From UBA2767 sp965228625 (GTDB lineage Bacteria; Pseudomonadota; Alphaproteobacteria; Rhizobiales; Methyloligellaceae), in assembly GCA_965228625.1 (NCBI GenBank), contig OZ245829.1, positions 2,604,001-2,668,000 of the forward strand: 64,000 nucleotides of DNA, written 5' to 3'. Position 1 is the stretch's first letter; the number at the start of each line of letters is the position of its first letter. The position numbers were made by a program, and so were the translations under genes. The notes below the pieces were generated by a model that was not told where the DNA came from, did not search any database, and saw nothing but the letters and a program-made list of their open reading frames with translations. Of the stretch, positions 26,151-35,472 are shown piece after piece.

Positions 26151-27338
26151 CTAGACGACCCCGCGCTCACGCAGACCCTTTATCTCTTCCGTGCTGTATC
26201 CGAGGGACGAGAGAATGTCGTCGGTATGCTCTCCGCGTCCCGGCGGCGGCATACGTACGCCCGTCTCCATGCGGCTCATGAAAAACGGCTGAGCGACGAA
26301 CCGCGTATCTCCGCGCTCATGGCTCTTGCCCTCCCAGGCAAGCCCCAGATGCTCGACCTGCGGCGACGCGAACACCTTATCGATGGTGTTGATCTCGCCG
26401 CACGGCACCCCGGCTTCGTTGAGCCGCGCGATCCAGTTCTCGGACGTGTCGTTCACCGTGTTTCTCTCGATCAGCGCATTGACCGTATCGCGGTTCTTCT
26501 GGCGTCCTTCCAGGCCGACATAGTCGGGGCTGTTAAGCTCTTCGTCCCCCAGTATCTCCTTGAGTCGATCCCACATTGCCTCACCGGAGCTGGCAATGTT
26601 GATGTAGCCGTCGCTGGTCTTGAAAACGCCGGTCGGGACGCTCGTCGGGTGGTTGTTGCCGGCCTGCGGCGGGACTTCGTTGCCCATCAGCCAGCGGGCA
26701 GCCTGGAAATCGAGCATGAACACCTGGGCCTGCAGCAGCGAGGTCTGCACCCACTGTCCCTCGCCCGAACGCTCACGCTCCAACAGCGCCATCAACACGG
26801 CCTGCGCGCACAGCAGCCCGGCGCACAGATCGGCGATCGGTATGCCGACACGCATGGGGCCTTCGCCCGGTTTTCCGGTGATCGACATCAGTCCGCCCAT
26901 GCCTTGCGCGATCTGGTCGAACCCGGGCCGGTCGCGATACGGCCCATCCTGGCCGAAGCCGGAGATCGAGGCGTAGACCAGCCCCTTGTTCAGCGCCTTG
27001 AGGCTCTCATAGTCGATGCCGAGCCGCGACTTCACGCCGGGTCGGAAGTTCTCGACCACCACGTCGGATTTCGCCGCGAGCTTCTTGAAGATCTCGACGC
27101 CGTCATCCGATTTGAGGTCGAGCGTCAGTCCGCGCTTGTTGCGATGGAGGTTCTGGAAATCGGGTCCGGCACGCGGCCCGCCCATGCCGCCGGCATCGTC
27201 TCCCGCCGGCATTTCGATTTTGATGACGTTCGCGCCCCAGTCGGCAAGCTGCCGGACGCAGGTTGGTCCCGACCTCACGCGGGTCAGATCAAGGACGGTG
27301 TATGGTGCAAGCGGTGTGCGGGTTTTGTCTGAGGACAT
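26151..27338 (-). CDS. Class III CoA-transferase (CaiB/BaiF family)
   Basis: This 395-residue family III CoA-transferase moves CoA between organic acids. It starts LAPYTVLDLTRVRSGPTCVRQLADWGANVIKIE, has the NLHRNKRGLTLDLKSDDG block, and the FDQIAQGMGGLMSITG block in which the Asp is the expected acyl-enzyme residue. Later comes the LGLAWEGKSHERGDTRFVAQPF region. It is the first gene of the - strand unit CoA-transferase / enoyl-CoA hydratase / class II aldolase. The acid used cannot be named from sequence. Confidence 0.92.
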   Translation of the reverse strand: MSSDKTRTPLAPYTVLDLTRVRSGPTCVRQLADWGANVIKIEMPAGDDAGGMGGPRAGPDFQNLHRNKRGLTLDLKSDDGVEIFKKLAAKSDVVVENFRPGVKSRLGIDYESLKALNKGLVYASISGFGQDGPYRDRPGFDQIAQGMGGLMSITGKPGEGPMRVGIPIADLCAGLLCAQAVLMALLERERSGEGQWVQTSLLQAQVFMLDFQAARWLMGNEVPPQAGNNHPTSVPTGVFKTSDGYINIASSGEAMWDRLKEILGDEELNSPDYVGLEGRQKNRDTVNALIERNTVNDTSENWIARLNEAGVPCGEINTIDKVFASPQVEHLGLAWEGKSHERGDTRFVAQPFFMSRMETGVRMPPPGRGEHTDDILSSLGYSTEEIKGLRERGVV

Positions 27339-27463
27339 TGGTCTGCAGGTTGAATGAGGTGTGATTGAAGCCCGTCAATTGAAGGCCATTTGTGTGCGTG
27401 CGGCAAGCGTGCTCGGAAAAAATCTTCCCAAGAGCGCTCCCCCGCGCCTGTAAAACTTGCGCA

Positions 27464-28021
27464 TCAGCGGGGATTGAAACGCGAGATCTTCGTACCCTCC
27501 AGTGTGAGATTGTACATCAGGCCCTTCTCGTTGAAGACGAAACCGATGATCGGGTCGACAATGTTGTTGGTGTTGACCCTGCCGCTGGCTCCCACATTGA
27601 TGAGCGCGACCGAACCGTCCACGCCGACTTCCCAGCCCGCGCGGGCCTGAAATCCCGCAAGAGCTCCGGGGGTCATGAACATGATGATCAGGGACCGTGT
27701 CTGAACGCCGAGCTGGAAGCCGATCGATGCGCCGATGATGTTGTAGTAACCGCTCGTCTGCCCGCGAATATGCAGCACGCCCTCTCCATATTCGCCGCCA
27801 ATGCCGATCCCCGCCTTGACAATGGACGGAAAGATCAGGACGGCCTCCGCCTTGTTGGCGAGTTCCCGGCCATTGACGACCCGCTGGAAGAACCGGTTCA
27901 GCGTGCCGCGCGCTTCGGCGTCGATCTGCGCGGCACTCGCGGCGCGCGCGGGTTCCGTGCTGAACGGCGTCGTGGCCGCGAAAGCCAGAAAAGCAACAAA
28001 AAGAGCTCCAATCAGGCGCAT
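27464..28021 (-). CDS. SYLF-domain (YSC84-related) secreted protein
   Basis: This 185-residue protein has a Sec signal peptide (about 1-27, ending ARA) and a SYLF/Ysc84 lipid-binding domain. Family hallmarks are AVLIFPSIVKAGIGIGGEYGEGVL, GYYNIIGASIGFQLGVQTRSLIIMFM, VGVDGSVALINVGASG, and a C-terminal GLMYNLTLEGTKISRF. It is expected in the periplasm or attached to the outer membrane. Function is poorly known in bacteria; eukaryotic SYLF domains bind phosphoinositides. It stands alone, with about 100 bases on each side. Confidence 0.86.
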   Translation of the reverse strand: MRLIGALFVAFLAFAATTPFSTEPARAASAAQIDAEARGTLNRFFQRVVNGRELANKAEAVLIFPSIVKAGIGIGGEYGEGVLHIRGQTSGYYNIIGASIGFQLGVQTRSLIIMFMTPGALAGFQARAGWEVGVDGSVALINVGASGRVNTNNIVDPIIGFVFNEKGLMYNLTLEGTKISRFNPR

Positions 28022-28124
28022 GGCTTGAATCCTCCGCTTTGTCCGGACCTATCAATACCAGCATCACGGCGAAAAATGGATACAAGAATGTCGTTTTCGG
28101 CACCCTGATATGTCTGAAAAAGCA

Positions 28125-28991
28125 CTATTTTCCCTCAAGATAAGCGTCGATCCAGCGTTCATAGTCCGCGTTCCGCGTTACTTCCGCCGTCAGGTCCTTT
28201 GCCGGCAGACCCTCAAGCTCGGACGGCTTCGCACCCTCGCGCAGCGCCTTCATGGTCATGTAGACCGCATTGTAGGCGGCTGCGATCGGCTGATGCCCCT
28301 GCAGGCAGATGCGCACGCGGTTTTCGGAGAGAAGGTCGAGGTCCATGATTTCCGGACCGGCTCCGCCGATGATCAGCGGGAGTTTCACCGCGTTCGCCGC
28401 CGCCTCGAGCTGCGCCTTGGTCTTCACGCCGACGAGAAAGATCGCGTCGACGCCGCATTTTTCATAGGCCGTGATGCGCTCGACGGCATCCTCGACGGTG
28501 CTCTTCCACATGGCGCTGGTGCGGCCGACGATGGCGAGGCCGGGGTCGCGGCGGGCTTCGAGCGCGGCCTTCATCTTGCCGACGCCCTCCTCCACCGAGG
28601 TGAAATCGGTCTCACGCGCACGACCGTATTGCATGGGCAAGACCGTGTCCTCGATGGACATCCCGCAGATGCCGGCGGTTTCCAGTTCCTCGACCGTTCG
28701 CATCACGTTGAGCGCGTTGCCGTAGCAATGGTCCGCGTCGACCATGATGGGCAGCTCGCCGGCCCGGCATATCCTGCGGCATTGATCGGCGAACTCCGTC
28801 ATGGTGATGACGATGTGATCCGGCGCGCCGAGGATCGTCAGCGAGGCGACGGATCCCGCGAACATGCCCGCTTCGAACCCCAGATCCTCGGCGATCCGTG
28901 CCGAGATGGGATCATAAACGGATGCCGGGTGGACGCATCGATCGCCCTCGAGCAAGGCGCGAAACGCCTCACGCCGTTTCTTGAAGCGCAT
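28125..28991 (-). CDS. Isocitrate lyase/PEP mutase superfamily, oxaloacetate decarboxylase-like
   Basis: This 288-residue TIM-barrel protein has VYDPISARIAEDLGFEAGMFAGSVAS and the metal site LPIMVDADHCYGNALNV. The loop that carries KKCGH in lyases reads EDTVLPMQYGRARE here, so the catalytic Cys is missing. The later LQGHQPIAAAYNAVYMTMKAL places a His as in the PA4872-type oxaloacetate decarboxylases, which is the best guess. A lyase or phosphonomutase activity is unlikely. It is followed upstream, 39 bases away, by an aldehyde dehydrogenase gene in the same direction. Confidence 0.87.
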   Translation of the reverse strand: MRFKKRREAFRALLEGDRCVHPASVYDPISARIAEDLGFEAGMFAGSVASLTILGAPDHIVITMTEFADQCRRICRAGELPIMVDADHCYGNALNVMRTVEELETAGICGMSIEDTVLPMQYGRARETDFTSVEEGVGKMKAALEARRDPGLAIVGRTSAMWKSTVEDAVERITAYEKCGVDAIFLVGVKTKAQLEAAANAVKLPLIIGGAGPEIMDLDLLSENRVRICLQGHQPIAAAYNAVYMTMKALREGAKPSELEGLPAKDLTAEVTRNADYERWIDAYLEGK

Positions 28992-29030
28992 ATCTTTCTC
29001 CTGTTCCGGGAATTACAGCCGTCGCTGACG

Positions 29031-30533
29031 TTATGAGGATCCGGCCACCTTCATGACGAACGGATTGCCCGTACCCGGGCCGGTGTTGATCATGACGCTC
29101 TTGGTGTGCAGGTACTGGTCGATGGCCTCCTGGCCGTTCTCCCGACCGATACCGGACTGTTTGTGGCCGCCGAACGGCGCGGTCACCGAGACCGCGCGAT
29201 AGGTGTTGATCCAGACCGTGCCGGCCCGCAGGCGTTTTGCCATGACCGTCGCGCGATTGAGGTTCTGCGTCCACACGCCCGCCGCGAGCCCGTAAACCAC
29301 GTCGTTGCCGATGCGGATGGCGTCCTCCTCGTCCTTGAACGGGATGACCGAGAGCACCGGCCCGAACACCTCTTCCTGGGCGATGCGCATATCGTTTGTG
29401 ACGTTGGCGAAGATGGTCGGCTTGACGAAGTACTTTCCGCCGCCTTCTTCCGCGCCGGCGGGCCCGCCGCCGAGCACACAGGTGGCACCTTCGTCCTTGG
29501 CGATGCCGATGTACTCCAGCACCTTTTCATACTGGGGCGGCGTGGTAACCGGTCCCACCTGGGTTTCCGGCAGTTTCGGATCACCCATCCGCGCCGTCGA
29601 GGCGACCTCGATCAGCTTCTCCATGAACGCGTCGTGGATGGTCTCCTGGACGAGGAGCCGGGACCCGGCGATACAGGTCTGGCCCGTCGCGGCGAAGATA
29701 CCGGAGATGGCGCCGTTGACGGCATCGTCGAGAATGCAGTCGTCGAACACGATATTGGGCGACTTGCCGCCGAGCTCGAGCGAGACCTTCTTCAGGCCCT
29801 GGGCCGCCTGCTCGTAGACCCGACGCCCGGTGAGACCGCCGCCGGTGAAGGCAACCTTGGCCACCTGCGGATGGGTGACCAGCGGTTCGCCGGCTTCCTT
29901 GCCGGTGCCGGTGACGACGTTGATGACGCCCGGCGGAAAACCGGCCTCTTCGACCAGTTTCATGAACTCCAGCAGTGACGCGGAGGTGAATTCCGAGGGC
30001 TTGATCACACAGGTGCATCCGGCGGCCAGCGCGGGCGCCAGCTTCCAGCCGACCAGCAGCAGCGGCGAGTTCCACGGTGTGATCATAGCGCAAACGCCGA
30101 CCGGCTCGCGCAGCGTGTAGTTGAAGGTGTCGGGCTTGTCGGAGGCGATCACCGAACCTTCGATCTTGTCGGCGAGGCCGCCGTAGAAATAGTACCACTC
30201 GGGCAGGTACTTGCACTGCGCCAGCATCTCGGAAATGAGTTTGCCGTTGTCGCGGACTTCGATTTGCGCCAGATGCTCCGCATTCGCCGCGATCAGATCG
30301 CCCAGTTTCCGCATCATGCGTCCGCGCGCCGTCGCGGTGGTCTCGGCCCACGGGCCGGAGTCCCACGCGGCGTAGGCGGCCTTGACCGCCCTGTCGACAT
30401 CCGCCGCGCCGCATCTGGGGATCAGCGCCCATGGCTCGCCGGTATAGGGGTCTTCGCTTTCGAAGGTTCCACCGCTTTCGGCCGTGACCCATTCGCCGCC
30501 GATAAAGGTCTTGTATTCCTTCAGTTTGGCCAT
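29031..30533 (-). CDS. NAD(P)-dependent aldehyde dehydrogenase
   Basis: This 500-residue ALDH-superfamily enzyme oxidises an aldehyde to an acid. The N-terminus is YKTFIGGEWVTAESGG. Cofactor motif PWNSPLLLVGWKLAPALAAG is present, the general base Glu is in VSLELGGKSPNIVF and the nucleophile Cys in AATGQTCIAGSRLL. The last block is TVWINTYRAVSVTAPFGGHKQSGIGRENG. ATG 30533 has GGAGGGAG upstream and replaces the longer frame to 30554. The substrate is not determined. It is followed by the oxaloacetate-decarboxylase-like gene, so they may act on a shared C3-C4 substrate. Confidence 0.93.
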   Translation of the reverse strand: MAKLKEYKTFIGGEWVTAESGGTFESEDPYTGEPWALIPRCGAADVDRAVKAAYAAWDSGPWAETTATARGRMMRKLGDLIAANAEHLAQIEVRDNGKLISEMLAQCKYLPEWYYFYGGLADKIEGSVIASDKPDTFNYTLREPVGVCAMITPWNSPLLLVGWKLAPALAAGCTCVIKPSEFTSASLLEFMKLVEEAGFPPGVINVVTGTGKEAGEPLVTHPQVAKVAFTGGGLTGRRVYEQAAQGLKKVSLELGGKSPNIVFDDCILDDAVNGAISGIFAATGQTCIAGSRLLVQETIHDAFMEKLIEVASTARMGDPKLPETQVGPVTTPPQYEKVLEYIGIAKDEGATCVLGGGPAGAEEGGGKYFVKPTIFANVTNDMRIAQEEVFGPVLSVIPFKDEEDAIRIGNDVVYGLAAGVWTQNLNRATVMAKRLRAGTVWINTYRAVSVTAPFGGHKQSGIGRENGQEAIDQYLHTKSVMINTGPGTGNPFVMKVAGSS

Positions 30534-30656
30534 TGGCCCGCTCCCTCCGCACATGTTCGGTTTTTGCCGCTAACTTGCGCGGTCGGGGCGCCGGGCGCAA
30601 GAGGGTACGGCGCGGCACGCGCCGCCAGCCGTGCGACGTGAAACGAGTATGCGGGA

Positions 30657-32108
30657 CTACGCGGGTTCCTTCATCGCCTCATAGGCGTCGAGCGCCCGTT
30701 TGCGGCCGACCGCCAGATCGACAATCGGCTCGGGATAGGTCTCGCCGATCCTGATCCGCGCCTGTTCCTGCACCTTTTCGCTCGCCTTCCAGGGCTCATG
30801 CAGGCGTTCGGTCGGCAGCTTGGCCAGCTCGGGCACCCAGGCCTTCACATAGGCACCGTCCGGATCGAATTTCTTGCCCTGCAGGACCGGATTGAAGATC
30901 CGGAAATAGGGCGCCGCGTCCGCGCCGCTGCCCGCGACCCACTGCCAGCTCGCGGAGTTGTTTGCCAGATCGGCGTCAACGAGTGTGTCCCAGAACCAGC
31001 GCTCGCCTTCCTGCCAGGGAATGAGCAGGTGCTTGACGAGAAAGGACGCGGTGATCATCCGCACGCGGTTGTGCATCCATCCGGTCGTCCAAAGCTCGCG
31101 CATGCCCGCATCCACGATCGGATAGCCGGTGCGACCCTGCTGCCACGCCTTCAGCAGCCGGGCATCGCTGATCCAAGGAAACTTAGCGAATTCGGGCCTG
31201 AAGGGCTTGTCCGGGAAGTGCGGCCAGTGGAACAGCAGATGGTAGGAGAATTCGCGCCAGACCAGTTCGCGCAGATAGCATTCCGCGGCGGCATCGAGGC
31301 GGCCATTCTTGGCATCGGCGGTGCTGACGACGGCGCTCCAGATCTGCCGTGGGCTGATTTCGCCGAAATGAAGATGCGGCGACAGGCGCGATGTGCCGTC
31401 GACGCCCGGTACATCGCGCCGGGTCTTGTACTTCGCCAGAACGCCGTCGAGGAACGTCTCGAGGCGCTCCCGCGCCCCGGCCTCACCCGGTGTCCAGGCG
31501 GCCGCGATGCCGCCGGCCCAGTCCGGTTTTTTCGGCTGAAGTTCCCAGGCGTCGAGCTGATCCCCGCCGACACCGTCGGGGACGCGCACCAGCGATGCCG
31601 GCGCCTTGTGCGGTTGGCCCGGGCGCGCCGCGGCAAGGCAGGCCTTGTAGAACGGGGTGAACACCTTGTAGGGCTCCCCCGCGCCGTTCTTGATGTCCTC
31701 CGGCTCGAACAGCAGCGACCCGGAGAAACGGCGGCACCGCACGCCGGCGCCCTCGAGCTGGCGCTGGATCGTGCGCTCCAGTCTCACCGCCCAGGGTTCG
31801 TAGCCGCGGCTCCAGAAGATCGCGCTTGCGCCCGTTTCTCGCGCCAGGGCGCCCAGAACGTCCGCGGCCGGTCCGCGCGCAAGTGTCAAGCGGCTGCCGC
31901 GCTTGCGCAGATCCCGGTCAAGGCATTTGAGGCTTTCGTGCAGCCACCACCGGCTCGCCCCGCCCATGGCCCAGCCACCCGGCGTTTCATCGTCGAGAAC
32001 GTAAAGCGGAATCAGCGGCGCGCCCGCGGCCGCCGCTGCCGACAACGCCGGGTTGTCATGCAGGCGCAGATCCTGCCGGAACCAAACGATGATAGGCGCT
32101 GCCGCCAT
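30657..32108 (-). CDS. phrB: Deoxyribodipyrimidine photolyase
   Basis: This is a light-driven FAD enzyme that splits cyclobutane pyrimidine dimers, 483 residues. The N-terminal antenna-binding Rossmann domain starts IIVWFRQDLRLHDNPAL. The C-terminal FAD domain has FGEISPRQIW, WREFSYHLLFHWP, GRTGYPIVDAGMRELWTTGWMHNRVRM and the DADLANNSASWQWVAGSG block of class I photolyases. Trp residues for the electron-transfer chain are present. ATG 32108 is chosen over the frame opening at 32180. No LexA-type box was seen upstream. Confidence 0.94.
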   Translation of the reverse strand: MAAAPIIVWFRQDLRLHDNPALSAAAAAGAPLIPLYVLDDETPGGWAMGGASRWWLHESLKCLDRDLRKRGSRLTLARGPAADVLGALARETGASAIFWSRGYEPWAVRLERTIQRQLEGAGVRCRRFSGSLLFEPEDIKNGAGEPYKVFTPFYKACLAAARPGQPHKAPASLVRVPDGVGGDQLDAWELQPKKPDWAGGIAAAWTPGEAGARERLETFLDGVLAKYKTRRDVPGVDGTSRLSPHLHFGEISPRQIWSAVVSTADAKNGRLDAAAECYLRELVWREFSYHLLFHWPHFPDKPFRPEFAKFPWISDARLLKAWQQGRTGYPIVDAGMRELWTTGWMHNRVRMITASFLVKHLLIPWQEGERWFWDTLVDADLANNSASWQWVAGSGADAAPYFRIFNPVLQGKKFDPDGAYVKAWVPELAKLPTERLHEPWKASEKVQEQARIRIGETYPEPIVDLAVGRKRALDAYEAMKEPA

Positions 32109-32233
32109 GGAGTTGGCATCCTCACGGTCAAAGGTGTTTCGGCAAGCTGACGATCCGGCACGCCGGAACCGCTGCACCACGCTGCACTGACGATTCGCAC
32201 AAGCTTAGTTTATGCATTGGGCGAATTGCGGTC

Positions 32234-33130
32234 TTAGTCGCTTTCGGCCCTCTCCGGCAAGTATTGCGCATAGACGCGGACCGCCTCTTCAAGCGTCCGG
32301 CTGTCATCTATCGTCTCGCGTGTCTCGTTCGAAAACGGCGTTTTTGCGAGCACCCGGAAGATCTCGGCCGCCCCCTCGTGGAAGCCGGACGGCGCACCGG
32401 CATCCGCAAACGTTGCCGCGATCTCTTCCATCTCCGCAACCCAGCGGCCCGAATCGGCGGGAAGGCGCGGGATCCGCTCGCGCATGACGGCGTATTCCGC
32501 CTGCTGGCTGAATTCGAACTCCTGCTTCAGGGCTTCGCTCAGACCGAGCTGCTCGGCCGCCAGCAGAACCGCCGTTTGCAGCGTCCAGCGTCCCTTGGTC
32601 AGGCCCGCATAGCACATCTTGAGGCCCGATGCGGCGCCAACCTCCTCACCCAGCGCACGGACCTCGATGCCCTTGCCGTCCAGGCTTTCCATCAACGCGG
32701 TGTCAGGGCCGCTGACATAGAAACGGGTCGCCGGTCCCTTTCCCGGCGCGAGGCCGATAATGCCCGCATCGATATATGCGGCGCCGGCGCCGGCAATCTC
32801 CTCGCCGACCGTTTTCGTGAGGGAAGGCGAAATGGCGTTGCAGTCGGCATAGACCGGCACGGCGCCGGTGCTTTTCATCGCCGCGGCGATGGCTTCCGCC
32901 TGCGCCAGAGCGCGGCCCGGCGGAAGGATCGACAGCACCAGTTCGACATCTGCAATGAGGGTTTCGAGGTCCGGCGTGTCCTCAAGACCAGCGGCCTCGG
33001 CGAGGCCGCGCGTCCGGTCGCTGCGTCCTGCCAAGCAGGTGAGCACGCGGTGGCCATGCTCGCGCAGGACGCGGCCGACCGCGTGACCCATGTCGCCGGG
33101 CATCAGGACGGCAATAGCGGGAAGTGACAT
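32234..33130 (-). CDS. NAD(P)-binding dehydrogenase with DUF1932 domain
   Basis: This 298-residue protein resembles 6-phosphogluconate/3-hydroxyisobutyrate dehydrogenases. The N-terminal Rossmann fold is PAIAVLMPGDMGHAVGRVLREHG, followed by LSILPPGRALAQAEAIA. The usual catalytic Lys region is the AASGLKMCYAGLTKGRWTLQ stretch, and the all-alpha C-terminal half matches DUF1932. The substrate is unknown. It precedes the photolyase on the same strand by about 125 bases and follows the macrodomain gene by 54 bases. Confidence 0.82.
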   Translation of the reverse strand: MSLPAIAVLMPGDMGHAVGRVLREHGHRVLTCLAGRSDRTRGLAEAAGLEDTPDLETLIADVELVLSILPPGRALAQAEAIAAAMKSTGAVPVYADCNAISPSLTKTVGEEIAGAGAAYIDAGIIGLAPGKGPATRFYVSGPDTALMESLDGKGIEVRALGEEVGAASGLKMCYAGLTKGRWTLQTAVLLAAEQLGLSEALKQEFEFSQQAEYAVMRERIPRLPADSGRWVAEMEEIAATFADAGAPSGFHEGAAEIFRVLAKTPFSNETRETIDDSRTLEEAVRVYAQYLPERAESD

Positions 33131-33184
33131 TTGTGTTTTCCGATGTTGGTTGAAGGGCAGATGGCGAACGCGTCCGGCCGGGTC

Positions 33185-33721
33185 TCAGCCGCCGAGCGAA
33201 AACAGGGATCTCTGGTGCAGTTCCATGGAGTCGGCTCCGAAGCAACAGAATATGATGCGCTCGACGGCGTTCTCCTTGCCGGAACTTCTGTAGTCGTCGA
33301 TGTCGTCCAGTGCGGCGCGCACCGCGATCTCGGCGGCGCGCGGCGCCGGGTAGCCGTAAATGCCGGTGGAGATTGCCGGAAAGGCGATCGAGGTCAGGCC
33401 ATGCTCGCGGGCGAGCCCGAGGGATGAAAGATAGCAGCCGCGCAGAAGACCATCCTCGCCGCTCTCGCCGCCGCCCCAGACCGGTCCGACCGCGTGGATC
33501 ACCCACTTGGCGGGCAGGTCGTAGCCTTTGGTGATGCGTGCCTCACCGGTCGGACATCCGCCAAGCGTCGCGCACTCGCTCGCAAGGCCCGGTCCTGCAG
33601 CGGCATGAATGGCCCCGCAGACACCGCCGCCCGGCGCCAGTTCCTTGTTCGCGGCATTCACGATGGCGTCCACGTCAAGTGTGGTGATATCGGCATCGAT
33701 GACCTGGATTTCCGTTTCCAT
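33185..33721 (-). CDS. Macrodomain protein, O-acetyl-ADP-ribose deacetylase type
   Basis: This 178-residue stand-alone macrodomain (YmdB-like) hydrolyses O-acetyl-ADP-ribose or removes ADP-ribose from proteins. Binding-loop motifs are VDAIVNAANKELAPGGGVCGAIHAAAGP, where Asn and the catalytic Asp-equivalent region lie, then TGEARITKGYDLPAKWVIHAVGP and AFPAISTGIYGYPAPRAAEIAV. Length and layout are normal. It lies between the flavin monooxygenase and the DUF1932 dehydrogenase on the same strand. Confidence 0.92.
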   Translation of the reverse strand: METEIQVIDADITTLDVDAIVNAANKELAPGGGVCGAIHAAAGPGLASECATLGGCPTGEARITKGYDLPAKWVIHAVGPVWGGGESGEDGLLRGCYLSSLGLAREHGLTSIAFPAISTGIYGYPAPRAAEIAVRAALDDIDDYRSSGKENAVERIIFCCFGADSMELHQRSLFSLGG

Positions 33722-33769
33722 GGCGTTCTCCGGCGGAAGCGGGCCGTATGCCGCGGCGATGAACGCTGG

Positions 33770-35167
33770 TCAGGCCGCCGGCTGGAGGGGTCGTTTGGCC
33801 TTGTCGCCGCGGGCGGTCTTCGCCGCCACGGAATGCGTCGGAGCCGGGTAAGACATCGACGCGACCGGACCGAACTTCTTGAGCAGCTTCTTGATGTGCG
33901 TCCGGTAGCGGTAATGCTGCACCTCGAGCTTGTGGCGCGGCGAGTCGATATAGTCGACCCCATGCGAAAAATCGGGCTTGGCGGACGCCTTGTGCGTGTG
34001 GAACCAATCCGCCTTTTGTCGGTCGCGCTCCTGGGCGACAACAAAGGTCGCGATGAGCTGACCCTGGTAGTCGGCAAGCTGCCAGAATCCGCCATCGGCC
34101 GGTTGCACCAGTCCACAGGCAAAGAGATTGTCCATCTCGCGATGGCACACGTTCATGAACAGCGACGTCGACCCGTCTTCGTGGGCGAAGTATCTCTTGT
34201 CCATGAACGGGAATGTCAGGTGATACCCGGTGGCGAAAATGACGAGATCGACCTCGGTCTCCGCACCGTCGGTAAAGAAGACCTTCCTGCCCTCGAAACG
34301 CTTGATATCCCGGCGCGGGGTGATCCGCTTGTGGGCCAGATGGTCCAGATAGGCGGAAGCGGAGTTCGGGTGCGACTCGAGGATCTTGTGATCGGGCTTC
34401 GGCAGGCCCAGTCGTTCATACGGCCCCACCAGAAAATAGATCGCACCGCCATAGAGCCAGCGGAGGAACTTGCGCGGCACCGGCCAGCGCTGGGTGCGGT
34501 CAAGCCACTTGTCCATGGGCCGCCCGAACGCGAATTTCGGCAGAAAATAGTAAGTCCGACGCATCGAGTGCTCGACGGAGCGCGAGAGATAGGCGGCATC
34601 GGCGGCCAGATCGGATCCCGTGTTTCCGGCGCCAATTATCAAAACGCGCTTGTCGCGTAACTGGTCGCGCGATTTCACGTCGATCGCATGGAGCACCTCG
34701 CCGGTGAATTCGCCCGGATACTCCGGCATCATCGGGTCCCAGTGGTGCCCGTTCGACACGACCACGCCGTCATAGACCCGTGGGCGCTTGTCGCCTGAAA
34801 CGGTAACGAGCCACTTGTCGTCGTGTTTTTCGACGTTCTCGACCGTGGTGTTGAAGGTGATGTGGTCGTAGAGCCCGAAATGGCGTGCGTAGGAGCGGAT
34901 GTAGTCGATTGCAGCGTCCTTGCCGAGAAATTCCGGCGACCCCTTGGGCATGTTGAAGTCGGTGTATTTCGAAAGCGAGCGCGACGTGTTCAGGCAAATC
35001 GTCTCGTAGACATGCGACGGACTGTCCGGGTTCCAGATGCCGCCCACGTCGGATTCCTTCTCGAAACAATCAAAAGGAATGCCGCGATCGACGAAGTTCT
35101 TGACGACGGCGATGCCGCACGCCCCGGCGCCGATGAGGCAATAGCGCTTTGCCGAATCCACAGTCAC
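33770..35167 (-). CDS. Flavin-containing monooxygenase
   Basis: This 465-residue class B flavin monooxygenase is FAD- and NADPH-dependent. The FAD motif CLIGAGACGIAVVKNF is near residue 10, the FMO identifying motif appears as EFTGEVLHAID, and the NADPH site is LIIGAGNTGSDLAADAA. LVIFATGYHLTFPF is the conserved ATGY block. Likely substrates are soft nucleophiles such as amines (for example trimethylamine) or sulfides, but the exact one cannot be named. The start is GTG at 35167, with another GTG two codons on. The C-terminal ~30 residues are Lys/Ala-rich and probably disordered. Confidence 0.9.
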   Translation of the reverse strand: MTVDSAKRYCLIGAGACGIAVVKNFVDRGIPFDCFEKESDVGGIWNPDSPSHVYETICLNTSRSLSKYTDFNMPKGSPEFLGKDAAIDYIRSYARHFGLYDHITFNTTVENVEKHDDKWLVTVSGDKRPRVYDGVVVSNGHHWDPMMPEYPGEFTGEVLHAIDVKSRDQLRDKRVLIIGAGNTGSDLAADAAYLSRSVEHSMRRTYYFLPKFAFGRPMDKWLDRTQRWPVPRKFLRWLYGGAIYFLVGPYERLGLPKPDHKILESHPNSASAYLDHLAHKRITPRRDIKRFEGRKVFFTDGAETEVDLVIFATGYHLTFPFMDKRYFAHEDGSTSLFMNVCHREMDNLFACGLVQPADGGFWQLADYQGQLIATFVVAQERDRQKADWFHTHKASAKPDFSHGVDYIDSPRHKLEVQHYRYRTHIKKLLKKFGPVASMSYPAPTHSVAAKTARGDKAKRPLQPAA

Positions 35168-35472
35168 CCGTACCTGCCTTTGTCCGTTCGCCGTCTGAAA
35201 TGTTTAACCAAAAAGTGCCCGCCCCTCGATCAGAGGGTCGAATACCATAAACCACAAGGCGAGCCTAAGGCTCAAGGGGTGGTTCGTGGTCGCATGAGTT
35301 TTGCATAGAATTGCGAAGAAATCAGTGCGACACGGGCGCGGTCCGGATCGGCGTTTGCGATCGTGCCATTGATTTTCCGGGAGCCACTGGTCAACCGGCC
35401 CGGGAATGGCCTATCAATTCGAGGGAGACAGAACAGCCTTTCGGTATCAGGGCGTAACCGGGTGAGAGTGAG
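35168..35472. other. Divergent intergenic region between the flavin monooxygenase and ispG
   Basis: About 300 bases with no credible gene. It must hold the promoters of both genes. Two small adjacent inverted repeats are seen, CCCTC/GAGGG near 35225 and GAGCC/GGCTC near 35262, both short. No known riboswitch or strong operator was recognised. Confidence 0.5.
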
